DNA of 64,000 nt, from positions 1,984,001-2,048,000 of the forward strand of contig NZ_CP113062.1 of assembly GCF_026625765.1 (NCBI RefSeq), given 5' to 3'. A program made the position numbers and the translations under genes. Position 1 is the first letter of the stretch. Each line of letters begins with the position of its first letter. This DNA is from Frigoribacterium sp. SL97 (GTDB taxonomy: Bacteria > Actinomycetota > Actinomycetes > Actinomycetales > Microbacteriaceae). The notes under the pieces are model-generated. The model searched no databases and was not told the DNA's origin. It worked only from the letters and a program-made list of their open reading frames with translations. Below, piece by piece: positions 8,275 through 16,888 of this stretch.

Positions 8275-9458
8275 CAGTTGCTGCTTTCGATGTCGGAGCC
8301 GAAGTCGACGGCCTGGCCGTTCGTGCGGGCGACGACCGCCTCGCGGAAGCGGTCGAAGAGGTGGTTGCTGTCGTGGGGGCCCGCGGCGGCCTCGGGGTGG
8401 TACTGCACCGAGAACGCGGGGATGTCGAGGGCACGGAGGCCCTCGACGACCTGGTCGTTCAGGCTGTAGTGGCTGACCTCGACCCGACCGAAGCCGGCCG
8501 GGGAGTCGAGGACGCCGTCGATGGGTGCGTCGACCGCGAAGCCGTGGTTCTGGCTGGTGATCTCGACCTTGTTCGTCGTCTTGTCGAGCACGGGTTGGTT
8601 GATGCCACGGTGGCCGAAGGGCAGCTTGTACGTGCCGAATCCCAGGGCCCGGCCGAAGAGCTGGTTGCCGAAGCAGATGCCGAAGTAGGGCAGCCCGTCC
8701 CGCAGGGCACCCTGCAGCAGTTCGACCTGGGAGTCGCTCGCCGCCGGGTCGCCCGGGCCGTTCGAGTAGAAGAGCGCGTCGGGGGCGAGGGCACGGAGCT
8801 CGTCCAGGGTCGTGGACTGCGGCAGCACGTGCACCTCGAAGCCGCGCTGCGCCAGGTAGCGGAGCGTCGAGGTCTTCACGCCCAGGTCGAGCACCGCGAC
8901 GGAGCCGATGCGGTCGCCCTCGGCGTGCAGGACGTACGGCTCGACCGTCGACACCTGGCTCGAGAGGTTGAGGCCGCGCATGTCCGCCCCGGCGGTGACG
9001 AGGGACAGCTGCTCGTCGGGGTCGAGCTCCGCGTCGGGACCGCTGAAGACCCCGCCCTTCATCGAGCCGACCTCGCGCAGACGGCGCGTGACGGCGCGGG
9101 TGTCGATGCCGCGGATGCCGACGATGCCGTCGGCGACGAGCTGGTCGTCGAGGCTGCCCTGCGCCCGGTGGTTCGAGACCACCCGGCTCGCGTCCCGCAC
9201 GACGTACCCGGCGACCCAGATGCGGCGTGACTCGGGGTCGGTGTCGTTCACGCCCGTGTTGCCGATGTGCGGTGCCGTCATGACGACGATCTGCCCGGCG
9301 TACGACGGGTCGGTGAGGGTCTCCTGGTAGCCGGTCATGCCGGTCGCGAAGACGACCTCGCCGAGGGTGCGTCCGACGGCGCCGTAGGCACGGCCCGTGT
9401 ACCGGGTGCCGTCGGCGAGGACCAGCACGGCCCTCTCGGTGGTGGCGGCGTCAGTCAA
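8274..9458 (-). CDS. carA: Carbamoyl-phosphate synthase small chain (glutaminase)
   Basis: Hydrolyses glutamine and channels ammonia to CarB. The class I amidotransferase domain shows the catalytic cysteine in FGICFGNQLFGRALG and the His-Glu pair in YHPEAAAGPHDS. The N-terminal CPSase domain contains FATGMTGYQETLTDPSYAGQ. I place the start at a TTG at 9458 because AAGGAG lies 7 bases upstream and this gives a normal N-terminus (TDAATTERAVLVLADG). Upstream in-frame readings give low-complexity shadow sequence out of phase with the neighbour. The start overlaps the stop of the preceding membrane protein gene by 8 bases. The product is 394 residues, normal for the family. Confidence 0.96.
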   Translation of the reverse strand: MTDAATTERAVLVLADGTRYTGRAYGAVGRTLGEVVFATGMTGYQETLTDPSYAGQIVVMTAPHIGNTGVNDTDPESRRIWVAGYVVRDASRVVSNHRAQGSLDDQLVADGIVGIRGIDTRAVTRRLREVGSMKGGVFSGPDAELDPDEQLSLVTAGADMRGLNLSSQVSTVEPYVLHAEGDRIGSVAVLDLGVKTSTLRYLAQRGFEVHVLPQSTTLDELRALAPDALFYSNGPGDPAASDSQVELLQGALRDGLPYFGICFGNQLFGRALGFGTYKLPFGHRGINQPVLDKTTNKVEITSQNHGFAVDAPIDGVLDSPAGFGRVEVSHYSLNDQVVEGLRALDIPAFSVQYHPEAAAGPHDSNHLFDRFREAVVARTNGQAVDFGSDIESSN

Positions 9459-9972
9459 TGGTCTTCTCCTTGGTGGTGCCGGCCCCGGGGGCCGTGGGGA
9501 CGAGGGGGCGGATCGCGGCGACGACGGGTGCCGGGTCGTCGGTGATGCGCAGGTAGGTGTCGAGGTCGACGTCGCCGAGGCGCCAGCCGACGAGGACGAG
9601 GCCGTCCCGCTCGACGACGCGGTCGATGGTCCAGGTCGCACGGTCGACGCCCCGCAACGAGGAGGCGCGGATCAGCACGGCCGGTTCGCCCGCGATCTCC
9701 AGGCGCACGCCCTCGGCGTGGACGGACACGATCGCCCGACCGCGGAACCCGAGGCCGTGCACGACGACGCGGTCGAGCGGGTCACCGCCCCGTGACGTGG
9801 CGACGTAGAGGGCATCGACGGCGAGGACGGGGGCCGAGAGGTCGTCGGGCGCCCGGTCGGGGGCGGGGATGTCGGACTGACGCCGCCCCCTGGCGCGCCA
9901 GGACCGGGCCATCAGACCGATCAGCAGTCCGACGCCGACGAGGATGAGCGCGGCGATGATCCACTGGCTCAT
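9451..9972 (-). CDS. Membrane-anchored PH-like domain protein of the pyr operon
   Basis: A 173-residue protein with one N-terminal membrane helix (WIIAALILVGVGLLIGLM, residues 4–21). A basic stop-transfer stretch follows, then a soluble beta-rich domain resembling the bacterial PH-like fold, with GRAIVSVHAEGVRLEI and LVGWRLGDVDLDTYLRI. Its ATG overlaps the pyrC stop (ATGA) and its end overlaps carA. A membrane protein occurs at the same position between pyrC and carA in mycobacteria (Rv1382), so the link to pyrimidine genes is old although its role is unknown. The gene carries one copy of the dispersed AGGAGGCGCGG motif in the codons for RASS. Confidence 0.85.
   Translation of the reverse strand: MSQWIIAALILVGVGLLIGLMARSWRARGRRQSDIPAPDRAPDDLSAPVLAVDALYVATSRGGDPLDRVVVHGLGFRGRAIVSVHAEGVRLEIAGEPAVLIRASSLRGVDRATWTIDRVVERDGLVLVGWRLGDVDLDTYLRITDDPAPVVAAIRPLVPTAPGAGTTKEKTID
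9660..9670 (+). repeat. Dispersed motif AGGAGGCGCGG, copy 1
   Basis: Exact 11-base copy inside the PH-like membrane protein gene. One of 13 exact copies read by eye in the window. Confidence 0.6.
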
Positions 9973-11336
9973 CGGGCGGGCGTCCCCTCGGAGGCGAGGG
10001 CGGCGGCGCTGTCGACGAGTCGAGCCGCGTGGGCGACGACCTCGCTCTCGACGACGTGCCCGTCGACCACCGTCGCGTAGCCCTGGTGGAAGGTCGCCCG
10101 CACCCGTCCGGGCAGGACGCGACCGAGGTAGGGCGAGTTGCGGCTCTTGCCCGCGAGGTGCTCGGTCGAGAACGTGCGGGTCACCCCACGATCGTAGAGC
10201 GTGAGCTCGGCGGGCTCGCCCACGGCGAGGGGACGACCGTGGCCGGCGACCTGCCCGATCTCGGCCGGGGCGATCGACATGACGCGGGCGACGTCGGCCC
10301 AGCCGACGAGCCCCGTGTCGACCATCGTGTGGTGGACGACCGACAGGGCCGACTCGAGGCCGACCATGCCGTTCGCGGCGGCGTCCCACTCGCAGCACTT
10401 GGCCTCGGACGTGTGCGGGGCGTGGTCGGTGGCCACGATGTCGATCGTGCCGTCGGCCAGGGCGGCACGCAACGCCTCGACGTCTTCCGAGCGACGCAGC
10501 GGCGGATTGACCTTGAACCGTGAGTCGTAACCCGACACGAGGTCCTCCGTCAGCAGGAGGTGGTGCGGCGTCACCTCGGCCGTGACCTCGATGCCGCGCG
10601 ACTTGGCCCAGCGGATGACCTCGACGCTGCCCGCCGTCGACACGTGGCAGACGTGCAGCCGGGCGCCGACGTGGTCGGCGAGCAGGACGTCGCGGGCGAT
10701 GATGGCCTCTTCGGCGACCGCGGGCCAGCCTCCCAGGCCCAGTTCGGCCGACAGTGCGCCCTCGTTCATCTGGGCGCCCTCCGTGAGCCTCGGCTCCTGG
10801 GCGTGCTGGGCGAGGACTCCCCCGAACCCCTTGATGTACTCGAGGGCCCGACGCATCAGCAATGGGTCGGCGACGCAGGAACCGTCGTCGGAGAAGACCC
10901 GGACGGCGGCCCGCGAGCGGGCCATGGCACCGATCTCGGAGAGGTGGGTCCCCTTCAGCCCCTGGCTCACGGCGCCGATCGGGCGGACGGTCACGAAGCC
11001 GGCCCGCTCCCCCAGCGCCTGCACCTGTTCGACGACCCCCGCGGTGTCGGCCACGGGTGACGAGTTGGCCATCGCGTTGACCGCGGTGTACCCGCCGGCG
11101 GCCGCTGCGCGCGATCCGGTCAGGACGGTCTCGCTGCCCTCTCCCCCCGGCTCGCGCAGGTGGGTGTGGAGGTCGACGAGGCCGGGGAGCAGGAGCAGGC
11201 CGTCGGCGTCGGTGACCGTCGCACCGGCGGCGGTCAGGCCGGTGCCGAGTTCGGCGACGACGCCGTCACGGACGACGACGTCGGTGCGGGTGCCGTCGAC
11301 GGTCTCGGCGCCCCGGATGAGGTGGGTGGTGGTCAC
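9969..11336 (-). CDS. pyrC: Dihydroorotase
   Basis: Zinc metalloenzyme closing carbamoyl aspartate to dihydroorotate. The 455-residue product is a type I dihydroorotase of the amidohydrolase fold: the metal-binding HTH in VDLHTHLREPG near residue 58, a later zinc-ligand region near HHLLLTEDL, and the catalytic aspartate segment ATDHAPH near residue 310. The GTG start overlaps the pyrB stop (GTGA). It is the third enzyme of the operon and is followed by an overlapping membrane protein gene. Confidence 0.98.
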   Translation of the reverse strand: MTTTHLIRGAETVDGTRTDVVVRDGVVAELGTGLTAAGATVTDADGLLLLPGLVDLHTHLREPGGEGSETVLTGSRAAAAGGYTAVNAMANSSPVADTAGVVEQVQALGERAGFVTVRPIGAVSQGLKGTHLSEIGAMARSRAAVRVFSDDGSCVADPLLMRRALEYIKGFGGVLAQHAQEPRLTEGAQMNEGALSAELGLGGWPAVAEEAIIARDVLLADHVGARLHVCHVSTAGSVEVIRWAKSRGIEVTAEVTPHHLLLTEDLVSGYDSRFKVNPPLRRSEDVEALRAALADGTIDIVATDHAPHTSEAKCCEWDAAANGMVGLESALSVVHHTMVDTGLVGWADVARVMSIAPAEIGQVAGHGRPLAVGEPAELTLYDRGVTRTFSTEHLAGKSRNSPYLGRVLPGRVRATFHQGYATVVDGHVVESEVVAHAARLVDSAAALASEGTPAR

Positions 11337-12289
11337 GATGCGTCCTCCCGGTCGCCGGCGAGGGTGAGGTAGAGCACGGCCATGCGGACGGCCACGCCGT
11401 TCGTGACCTGCTCACGGACGGTGGACCGCGGCGAGTCGGCGGCCTCGTCGCTGATCTCGAGGCCTCGGTTCATCGGGCCGGGGTGCATGACGAGCGTGGA
11501 CTCGGGCAGAGCCCGGAACCGCATCGCACCCAGCCCCCAGGACCGGGCGTACTCGCGGGGGTTGGGGAAGAACGCGTCGTTCATGCGCTCCTGTTGGATG
11601 CGCAGCATCATGACGACGTCCGGTCGCACCTCGGCCAGGGCCTCGTCGAGGTCGTAGCGGACGGAGACGCCGAAGCGGCTGACGTCCACCGGGATCAGCG
11701 TGGGAGGCGCGACCACCGTGACGTGCGCCCCGAGCGTCCGCAACAACCACGCGTTGGAACGGGCCACCCGCGAGTGCAGGATGTCACCGACGATCATCAC
11801 CTCGACGCCGTCGAGGTCGCGCCCCCGGCTCGCCGCGCCGTGGACGCGCCGGCGGATCGTGAACGCGTCGAGCAGGGCCTGCGTGGGGTGTTCGTGGGTG
11901 CCGTCGCCAGCGTTGACGATGCCGGCGTCCACCCAGCCGCTGTCGGCCAGCACACGAGGTGCGCCGCTCGACGGGTGGCGGATCACGATGCCGTCGGCCC
12001 CCATGGCGGCGAGGGTCTGGGCCGTGTCCTTCAGGGACTCGCCCTTGGAGACGCTCGACCCCTTGGCGGCGAAGTTGATGACGTCCGCACTGAGCCGCTT
12101 GGCGGCGGCCTCGAACGAGATGCGCGTACGGGTGCTGTCCTCGTAGAACAGGTTGACGACCGTGATGCCGCGGAGCGTCGGCAGCTTGCGCACCTCGCGG
12201 GTGGCGACGTCCGCCATGTCCTCCGCGACGTCGAGGACGCGGATCGACTCGTCGCGCGAGAGGTCGGCGGTGCTGAGCAGGTGCCTCAT
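11333..12289 (-). CDS. pyrB: Aspartate carbamoyltransferase catalytic subunit
   Basis: Condenses carbamoyl phosphate with aspartate in the committed step of pyrimidine synthesis. The 318-residue product has the carbamoyl phosphate loop STRTRISFE (near residue 55), the HPTQALLDAF segment and the C-terminal HPGPMNRG aspartate-binding loop. No pyrI regulatory subunit gene is nearby, consistent with a class B/C enzyme. The ATG overlaps the pyrR stop (ATGA), so translation is coupled to the regulator. Confidence 0.98.
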   Translation of the reverse strand: MRHLLSTADLSRDESIRVLDVAEDMADVATREVRKLPTLRGITVVNLFYEDSTRTRISFEAAAKRLSADVINFAAKGSSVSKGESLKDTAQTLAAMGADGIVIRHPSSGAPRVLADSGWVDAGIVNAGDGTHEHPTQALLDAFTIRRRVHGAASRGRDLDGVEVMIVGDILHSRVARSNAWLLRTLGAHVTVVAPPTLIPVDVSRFGVSVRYDLDEALAEVRPDVVMMLRIQQERMNDAFFPNPREYARSWGLGAMRFRALPESTLVMHPGPMNRGLEISDEAADSPRSTVREQVTNGVAVRMAVLYLTLAGDREDAS

Positions 12290-12879
12290 CGGTTCGCCCC
12301 CGGGGTGGTGACGGGCGCGGAGGCGGCCCCCGCGCCTCCTGCGGTCGTGGCGTCGTCGATGGCGACGAGTTCGTCGTCGTCGACGCCGTGCAGCCGAACG
12401 AAGATGCGTTCGACGGTCGAGGTCGGCAGGTTCTTGCCCACGAAGTCGGCACGGATGGGCAGCTCTCGGTGGCCTCGATCGACGAGGACCGCGAGGCGGA
12501 CGGCCCGGGGTCGGCCGATCGAGCTCAGGGCGTCCAACGCGGCACGGATGGTACGGCCCGAGTAGAGGACGTCGTCGACGAGGACGACGGTCTTGCCGTC
12601 GATGCCGCCGGAGGGCACCGAGGTGGGTCGGGGCGACCGGGTGGGCTGGCGCCGGAGGTCGTCCCGGTACATCGTCACGTCGACCGACCCCACGGGAACG
12701 GTGCTGCCCGAGATGGACGAGAGGGTCGCGGCGAGCCGATCGGCGAGCACGACCCCCCGCGTCGGGATGCCCAGGACGACCAGGTCGTCGGCACCTTTGT
12801 TCGACTCGAGGATCTCGTGCGAGATGCGCGTGAGGGCACGCGCGATGTCAGCCTGACTCAGCACGGTACGGGTGCTCAA
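12286..12879 (-). CDS. pyrR: Bifunctional PyrR: pyr operon regulator / uracil phosphoribosyltransferase
   Basis: PyrR binds pyr mRNA when UMP is high and represses the operon; many members also make UMP from uracil and PRPP. The 197-residue product has the PRPP-binding loop VVLVDDVLYSGRTIRAALD near residue 105 and the GIPTRGV segment. The start is a TTG at 12879 with the strong site GGAGG just upstream. It opens the operon. A hairpin with a GAGAGGC loop sits directly before its ribosome binding site, suggesting translational autoregulation. The last ~20 residues (Thr/Ala/Gly/Pro-rich) look dispensable and include a copy of the dispersed 11-mer. Confidence 0.96.
   Translation of the reverse strand: MSTRTVLSQADIARALTRISHEILESNKGADDLVVLGIPTRGVVLADRLAATLSSISGSTVPVGSVDVTMYRDDLRRQPTRSPRPTSVPSGGIDGKTVVLVDDVLYSGRTIRAALDALSSIGRPRAVRLAVLVDRGHRELPIRADFVGKNLPTSTVERIFVRLHGVDDDELVAIDDATTAGGAGAASAPVTTPGANR
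12330..12340 (-). repeat. Dispersed motif AGGAGGCGCGG, copy 2
   Basis: Exact copy (complement CCGCGCCTCCT on plus) in the codons for the low-complexity C-terminal tail of PyrR. Confidence 0.6.
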
Positions 12880-12884
12880 TCGGA

Positions 12885-12908
12885 CCTCCTTCCCCGCCTC
12901 TCGGGACG
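12885..12908 (-). promoter_or_regulatory. Candidate PyrR-binding hairpin next to pyrR ribosome binding site
   Basis: On the minus strand the leader reads CCCGAGAGGCGGG (12905–12893): a short CCC/GGG stem closed around GAGAGGC. It is followed at once by AAGGAGG (12891–12885), the ribosome binding site for the TTG start at 12879. The AGAGAGGC-type loop is the conserved core of known PyrR-binding RNA hairpins. There is no room for the long attenuator leader of Bacillus, so PyrR would act on translation, as proposed for mycobacteria. The match rests on the loop and its position only. Confidence 0.55.
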
Positions 12909-12911
12909 GAA

Positions 12912-12940
12912 TTTAAAGGATGTCGGTGTGGGTCGCTCAA
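12912..12940 (-). promoter_or_regulatory. Probable pyr operon promoter
   Basis: The minus strand shows TTGAGC (12940–12935) and TTTAAA (12917–12912) separated by exactly 17 bases, each matching 4 of 6 consensus positions. The TTTAAA stands out in a G+C-rich region. Initiation near 12905 would place the candidate PyrR hairpin at the very 5' end of the message. Confidence 0.5.
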
Positions 12941-13000
12941 CCCTAACGGTTCGTCGGACGCCCGACGAGCCGGCTGGCGACGACGGCGGCCGGTCGGCGG

Positions 13001-13411
13001 TCAGTCCGCGGTCGCGATCCGACCGAGCAGTCCGTTGACGAACGAGGCGGAGTCGTCGGTGCTGAGGGTCTGGGCCAGTTCGACGGCCTCGCTGATCGCC
13101 ACGGCGTCGGGGATCTCGTCGTTGTGACGCAGCTCCCAGATGCCGATCCGGATGATGCCGCGGTCGAGGGTGGGCATGCGCGCGAGGGTCCAGCCCTGAG
13201 AGTACGTCTCGATGAGTTCGTCGATCTCGTCGCGGTGGTCGATGACGCCCTGCACGATGTCGCGGGCATAACCCCAGCTCGAACCCCGCTCGGGCTGGTC
13301 GAGGGCCCGCTGGGTCTCGGCGACGAGTGCGTCGGTCATGCTGATCTGACGGATGTCGGCGACGTACAGGACGTCGAGGGCGCGCTTGCGCGCCTTGGTG
13401 CGTGCGCTCAC
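13001..13411 (-). CDS. nusB: Transcription antitermination factor NusB
   Basis: All-helical RNA-binding protein that, with NusE (S10), assembles antitermination complexes on rRNA boxA sequences. The 136 residues match the family: an N-terminal ARTKARKRALDVLYVADIR helix, and a C-terminal DAVAISEAVELAQTLS...FVNGLLGRI segment. The GTG start lies 3 bases after the efp stop, so the two form a tight pair as in other actinobacteria. It is not followed by the pyr genes without a break: a 120-bp gap with its own promoter separates it from pyrR. Confidence 0.95.
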   Translation of the reverse strand: MSARTKARKRALDVLYVADIRQISMTDALVAETQRALDQPERGSSWGYARDIVQGVIDHRDEIDELIETYSQGWTLARMPTLDRGIIRIGIWELRHNDEIPDAVAISEAVELAQTLSTDDSASFVNGLLGRIATAD

Positions 13412-13414
13412 CGA

Positions 13415-13978
13415 CTAGTCGTTGACGCGGCCGAGGTAGCCGCCGTCGCGGGTGTCGACCTTGACCTTGGTGCCGGTCTCGAGGAACAGCGGCACCTGGA
13501 TCTCGTAGCCGGTCTCGACGGTGGCGGGCTTCGTCCCGCCGGTCGAGCGGTCGCCCTGGAGGCCGGGCTCGGTGTACGTGACCTCGAGGATGACGGAGGC
13601 GGGAAGCTCGATGTACAGCGGGTCGCCGTCGTGCAGGGCCATCTGCACGTTCTGGTTCTCGAGCATGAAGTTCTTCGCGTCGCCGACGATCGTGGCGGGC
13701 ACGTTGATCTGGTCGTAGTCGCTCGTGTCCATGAACACGTAGCCGTCGGCCTCGGCGTAGAGGTACGTGTACTCACGACGGTCGACGTTGGCGAAATCGA
13801 TCTTGGTGCCGGCGTTGAACGTCTTGTCGACGACCTTGCCCGACATCACGTTCTTCATCTTGGTGCGGACGAACGCGCCACCCTTGCCCGGCTTGACGTG
13901 CTGGAACTCGATGACGTTCCAGAGTTGACCGTCGAGGTTGAGGACGGCACCGTTCTTGATGTCGTTGGTAGTCGCCAT
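13415..13978 (-). CDS. efp: Elongation factor P
   Basis: Binds the ribosome between the P and E sites and relieves stalling at polyproline. The 187-residue product has the three beta-barrel domains of the family. The domain I loop KPGKGGAFVRTK carries the tip lysine that is modified in many bacteria. The C-terminal domain contains GYEIQVPLFLETGTKVKVDTRDGGYLGRV. The flanking order aroB–efp–nusB is conserved in actinobacteria; no EpmA/YmfI-type modification gene is visible here. Start ATG at 13978. Confidence 0.98.
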   Translation of the reverse strand: MATTNDIKNGAVLNLDGQLWNVIEFQHVKPGKGGAFVRTKMKNVMSGKVVDKTFNAGTKIDFANVDRREYTYLYAEADGYVFMDTSDYDQINVPATIVGDAKNFMLENQNVQMALHDGDPLYIELPASVILEVTYTEPGLQGDRSTGGTKPATVETGYEIQVPLFLETGTKVKVDTRDGGYLGRVND

Positions 13979-14063
13979 GCGCGGATGATCCGTTCGGGGT
14001 GGTGGGAGGTCGGCCGGAATCGGCCATCGTCGAGTGTAGCGGACGCCCCGAAGGGCCGAAGGG

Positions 14064-15152
14064 CTACGAACCGATCTCTTGGTACGCCGCGAAGAGCAGG
14101 CTCTGGTCGGGCCCCTGCAGCACGGTGGGCCGACCGATCTCGTCCAGGACGATGAAGCGCAACAGGCCCGCGCGCGCCTTCTTGTCCCGTTGCATGGTCG
14201 CGAGCAGGGTGTTCCAGCGCCCGAGCGGATACGAGACGGGAAGGGTCAGCGACTCGAGGATGCGGCGATGACGGTCGACCGCCTCGTCGGACAGTCGGCC
14301 GGTCAGGCGGGCGAGTTCTGCGGCGAACACCATGCCCACCGACACCGCGGCCCCGTGACGCCACTGGTAACGCTCGGCGTGCTCGACGGCGTGGCCGAGG
14401 GTGTGGCCGTAGTTCAGGATCTCGCGCAGGCCCTGCTCGGTGAGGTCTTCGCCCACGACGCGGGCCTTGAGCCCGATCGCCAGTTCGACCACCCGCCGGA
14501 ACTCCGGCGTGGTCGGGTCGGTCGCCCGGTCGACGTCCGCCTCGACGATGTCGAGGATCTCGGGTTCGGCGATGAACCCAACCTTCACGACCTCGGCGAA
14601 ACCGGCGAGGATCTCGTTCTTCGAGAGCGTGTCGAGGTGGTCGAGGTCGGCGAGCACCGCCACGGGCGGGTGGAAGACACCGACGAGGTTCTTGCCCTCG
14701 GCCGTGTTCACTCCGGTCTTGCCGCCGACGCTCGCGTCGACGAGCCCCAGCACGCTGGTCGGCATCTGGACCAGCGGGACGCCTCGGAGCCAGGTGCCGG
14801 CAACGAAGCCCGCCAGGTCGGTGATCGCCCCGCCGCCGAGACCGATGACGGCGTCGGTGCGGGTGAAGTCGGCCTGGCCCAGCACCTGCCAGCAGAAGGC
14901 GGCGACCTCGACGCGCTTGGCGTCCTCGGCGTCGGGCACCTCGGCGATGAGGGCCTCGTAGCCGGCCGCCACGAGGGCGTCGCGCACCTCTCCGGCCTTG
15001 CGGCCCAAGGTGGGGGCGTGGACGATCAGGACCTTCTTGGTCTGCGGGTGCAGGACCGCCGGCAGGTGGCCGGTGAGGCCCCGACCGATCAGGACGTCGT
15101 ACGGGGCGTCTCCCCCGACGTGGATGGTGGTGGTGTCGGTCGCGTCGGTCAT
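14064..15152 (-). CDS. aroB: 3-dehydroquinate synthase
   Basis: Second step of the shikimate pathway, converting DAHP to 3-dehydroquinate with NAD and a divalent metal. The 362 residues include the NAD-binding GGGAITDLAGFVA near residue 105 and the metal ligands in YGHTLGHAVEH near residue 270. The ATG overlaps the aroK stop by 4 bases, giving the coupled order aroC-aroK-aroB. A dehydroquinate dehydratase gene, which follows aroB in some actinobacteria, is not present before efp. Confidence 0.98.
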   Translation of the reverse strand: MTDATDTTTIHVGGDAPYDVLIGRGLTGHLPAVLHPQTKKVLIVHAPTLGRKAGEVRDALVAAGYEALIAEVPDAEDAKRVEVAAFCWQVLGQADFTRTDAVIGLGGGAITDLAGFVAGTWLRGVPLVQMPTSVLGLVDASVGGKTGVNTAEGKNLVGVFHPPVAVLADLDHLDTLSKNEILAGFAEVVKVGFIAEPEILDIVEADVDRATDPTTPEFRRVVELAIGLKARVVGEDLTEQGLREILNYGHTLGHAVEHAERYQWRHGAAVSVGMVFAAELARLTGRLSDEAVDRHRRILESLTLPVSYPLGRWNTLLATMQRDKKARAGLLRFIVLDEIGRPTVLQGPDQSLLFAAYQEIGS

Positions 15153-15664
15153 GCGGTGCCTCTCTCGGAGTCGAGCCAGGTCTCGATGTCGTCGACGACG
15201 GTCGAGACGGGTCGGTGGGACGTGTCGAACACGGCGGACGCCAGTGCCCGGTAGACCGGATCGCGCTCGGCGGCGATGGCCCGCCAGGCCTCGATCCCGC
15301 CTCTCTGCAGCAGCGGCCGGGTGCTCCCGGCCAGCCTCGACTCGACGGCCTCCGCCGTCACGGTCAGCAGGACGACGGGCAACCCGGACAAGGAGGCGCG
15401 CGTGCGTTCGTCGAGGACGGCTCCCCCACCCAGCGACACCACCCCGTCGCCGGTCAGGGCCTCGACCACGGCCTCGTGTTCGAGTGCCCGGAAGTGGGCC
15501 TCGCCGTGACGGTCGAACAGGTCGGCGATGGGCCCGTGCCGCCGGACGACGAGACGGTCGCTGTCGACGAACGGGACGCCGAGACGACGGGAGAGCTTCT
15601 TGCCGATGCTCGTCTTGCCCGCCCCCATGGGCCCGATCAGGACGACCGGCCGCGCGACCGTCAC
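15149..15664 (-). CDS. aroK: Shikimate kinase
   Basis: Phosphorylates shikimate at the 3-hydroxyl using ATP. The 171-residue product has the Walker A loop GPMGAGKTSIGKK at residues ~12–24, the FVDSD shikimate-binding aspartate, the GEAHFR motif with the conserved arginine, and GGGAVL in the core. The GTG start overlaps the aroC stop, and the end overlaps aroB. Length and motif order are normal for the family. Confidence 0.97.
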   Translation of the reverse strand: MTVARPVVLIGPMGAGKTSIGKKLSRRLGVPFVDSDRLVVRRHGPIADLFDRHGEAHFRALEHEAVVEALTGDGVVSLGGGAVLDERTRASLSGLPVVLLTVTAEAVESRLAGSTRPLLQRGGIEAWRAIAAERDPVYRALASAVFDTSHRPVSTVVDDIETWLDSERGTA

Positions 15665-16866
15665 TCGGCGGCGGACGCCGGCTGAGTCCGCAGGTTCTCG
15701 GGGATGGCGTCGAGGTAGCCCCGCAGGTTGCGCGCCGTCTCCCCCAGCGAGTCGCCGCCGAACTTCTCCAGGACCGAGTTCGCGAGGACGAGGGCGACCA
15801 TCGACTCGGCGACGACGCCGGCGGCCGGGACCGCGCAGACGTCCGATCGCTGGTGGTGCGCCTTGCTCTCTTCGCCGCTCGTGACGTCGACGGTGGCCAG
15901 CGCCCGGGGCACGGTCGCGATGGGCTTCATGCCGGCACGCACGCGGAGGACCGTGCCGGTGCTCATGCCCCCCTCGGTGCCGCCGGCTCGGTCGGTGTCA
16001 CGCGAGATGACCCCTCCCGTGCGGTGGAGCTCGTCGTGGGCGACGGAACCGCGCCTCCGGGTGGTCTCGAAGCCGTCGCCGACCTCGACTCCCTTGATCG
16101 CCTGGATGCCCATCAACGCGGCGGCCAGCTGCGAGTCGAGACGACGGTCCCACTGGACGTGCGAACCGAGCCCGGGCGGCACCCCGTAGGCGAGCACCTC
16201 GACGACGCCGCCCAGGGTGTCGCCGTCTTTCTTGGCGGCCTCGACCTCGTCGACCATGAGGGCGCTGGTCGCCTGGTCGAAGCAGCGCAACGGGTCGTCG
16301 TCGAGACGGTCCACGTCCGTCGGGACGGGCACCGGGCTGCCGTCGGGCACGCGCACGGGCCCGATCGACAGGGTGTGGCTGACGAGCTCGATGCCGAGCT
16401 CGGCGAGGAACGACCGGGCGACGGCTCCGAGCGCGACGCGCGCTGCCGTCTCGCGTGCGCTCGCCCGCTCGAGGATGGGACGGGCCTCGTCGAAGTCGTA
16501 CTTCTGCATGCCGACGAGGTCGGCGTGGCCGGGACGGGGTCGGGTGAGGGGTGCGCTCCGCCCCCGGGAGGCCTCACTCACCTCGACGGGCTCGGGGTTC
16601 ATCACCTCGACCCACTTCGGCCATTCGGTGTTGCCGATCCGCAGGGCCACGGGGCTGCCCATGGTCAAACCATGACGGACGCCGCCCGAGATGTTGAGTT
16701 CGTCCTGCTCGAACTTCATGCGGGAACCGCGGCCGTAGCCCAGTTTGCGTCGGGCGAGGTCGGCACGGATCGCGTCGAGCGACACCGGCACGCCGGCCGG
16801 CAGCCCTTCGAGGACGGCGACGAGCTCGGGCCCGTGAGATTCTCCAGCGGTCAACCAACGAAGCAT
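15661..16866 (-). CDS. aroC: Chorismate synthase
   Basis: Final shikimate pathway enzyme, using reduced FMN to convert EPSP to chorismate. The 401-residue product starts MLRWLTAGESHGPEL, containing the GESHGP family signature. It continues with SGGVRHGLTMGSP, the RGRSAPLTRPRPGHAD loop, the RASARETAARVALGA helix and RAGGTEGGMSTG. I use the ATG at 16866: a longer in-frame extension runs through the upstream terminator hairpin and has no family similarity. It leads the aroC-aroK-aroB operon. Shikimate dehydrogenase (aroE), often found between mltG and aroC, is absent from this position. Confidence 0.97.
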   Translation of the reverse strand: MLRWLTAGESHGPELVAVLEGLPAGVPVSLDAIRADLARRKLGYGRGSRMKFEQDELNISGGVRHGLTMGSPVALRIGNTEWPKWVEVMNPEPVEVSEASRGRSAPLTRPRPGHADLVGMQKYDFDEARPILERASARETAARVALGAVARSFLAELGIELVSHTLSIGPVRVPDGSPVPVPTDVDRLDDDPLRCFDQATSALMVDEVEAAKKDGDTLGGVVEVLAYGVPPGLGSHVQWDRRLDSQLAAALMGIQAIKGVEVGDGFETTRRRGSVAHDELHRTGGVISRDTDRAGGTEGGMSTGTVLRVRAGMKPIATVPRALATVDVTSGEESKAHHQRSDVCAVPAAGVVAESMVALVLANSVLEKFGGDSLGETARNLRGYLDAIPENLRTQPASAAE

Positions 16867-16888
16867 GGTGTCGATCTTCCCACAGAGA

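Noticed and set aside
4651..8469. 1272-codon open frame on plus opposite carB
   Set aside because: It runs fully antisense to the intact carB, has Asp/Arg/Gly-rich composition typical of G+C-rich shadows, and no recognisable domain.
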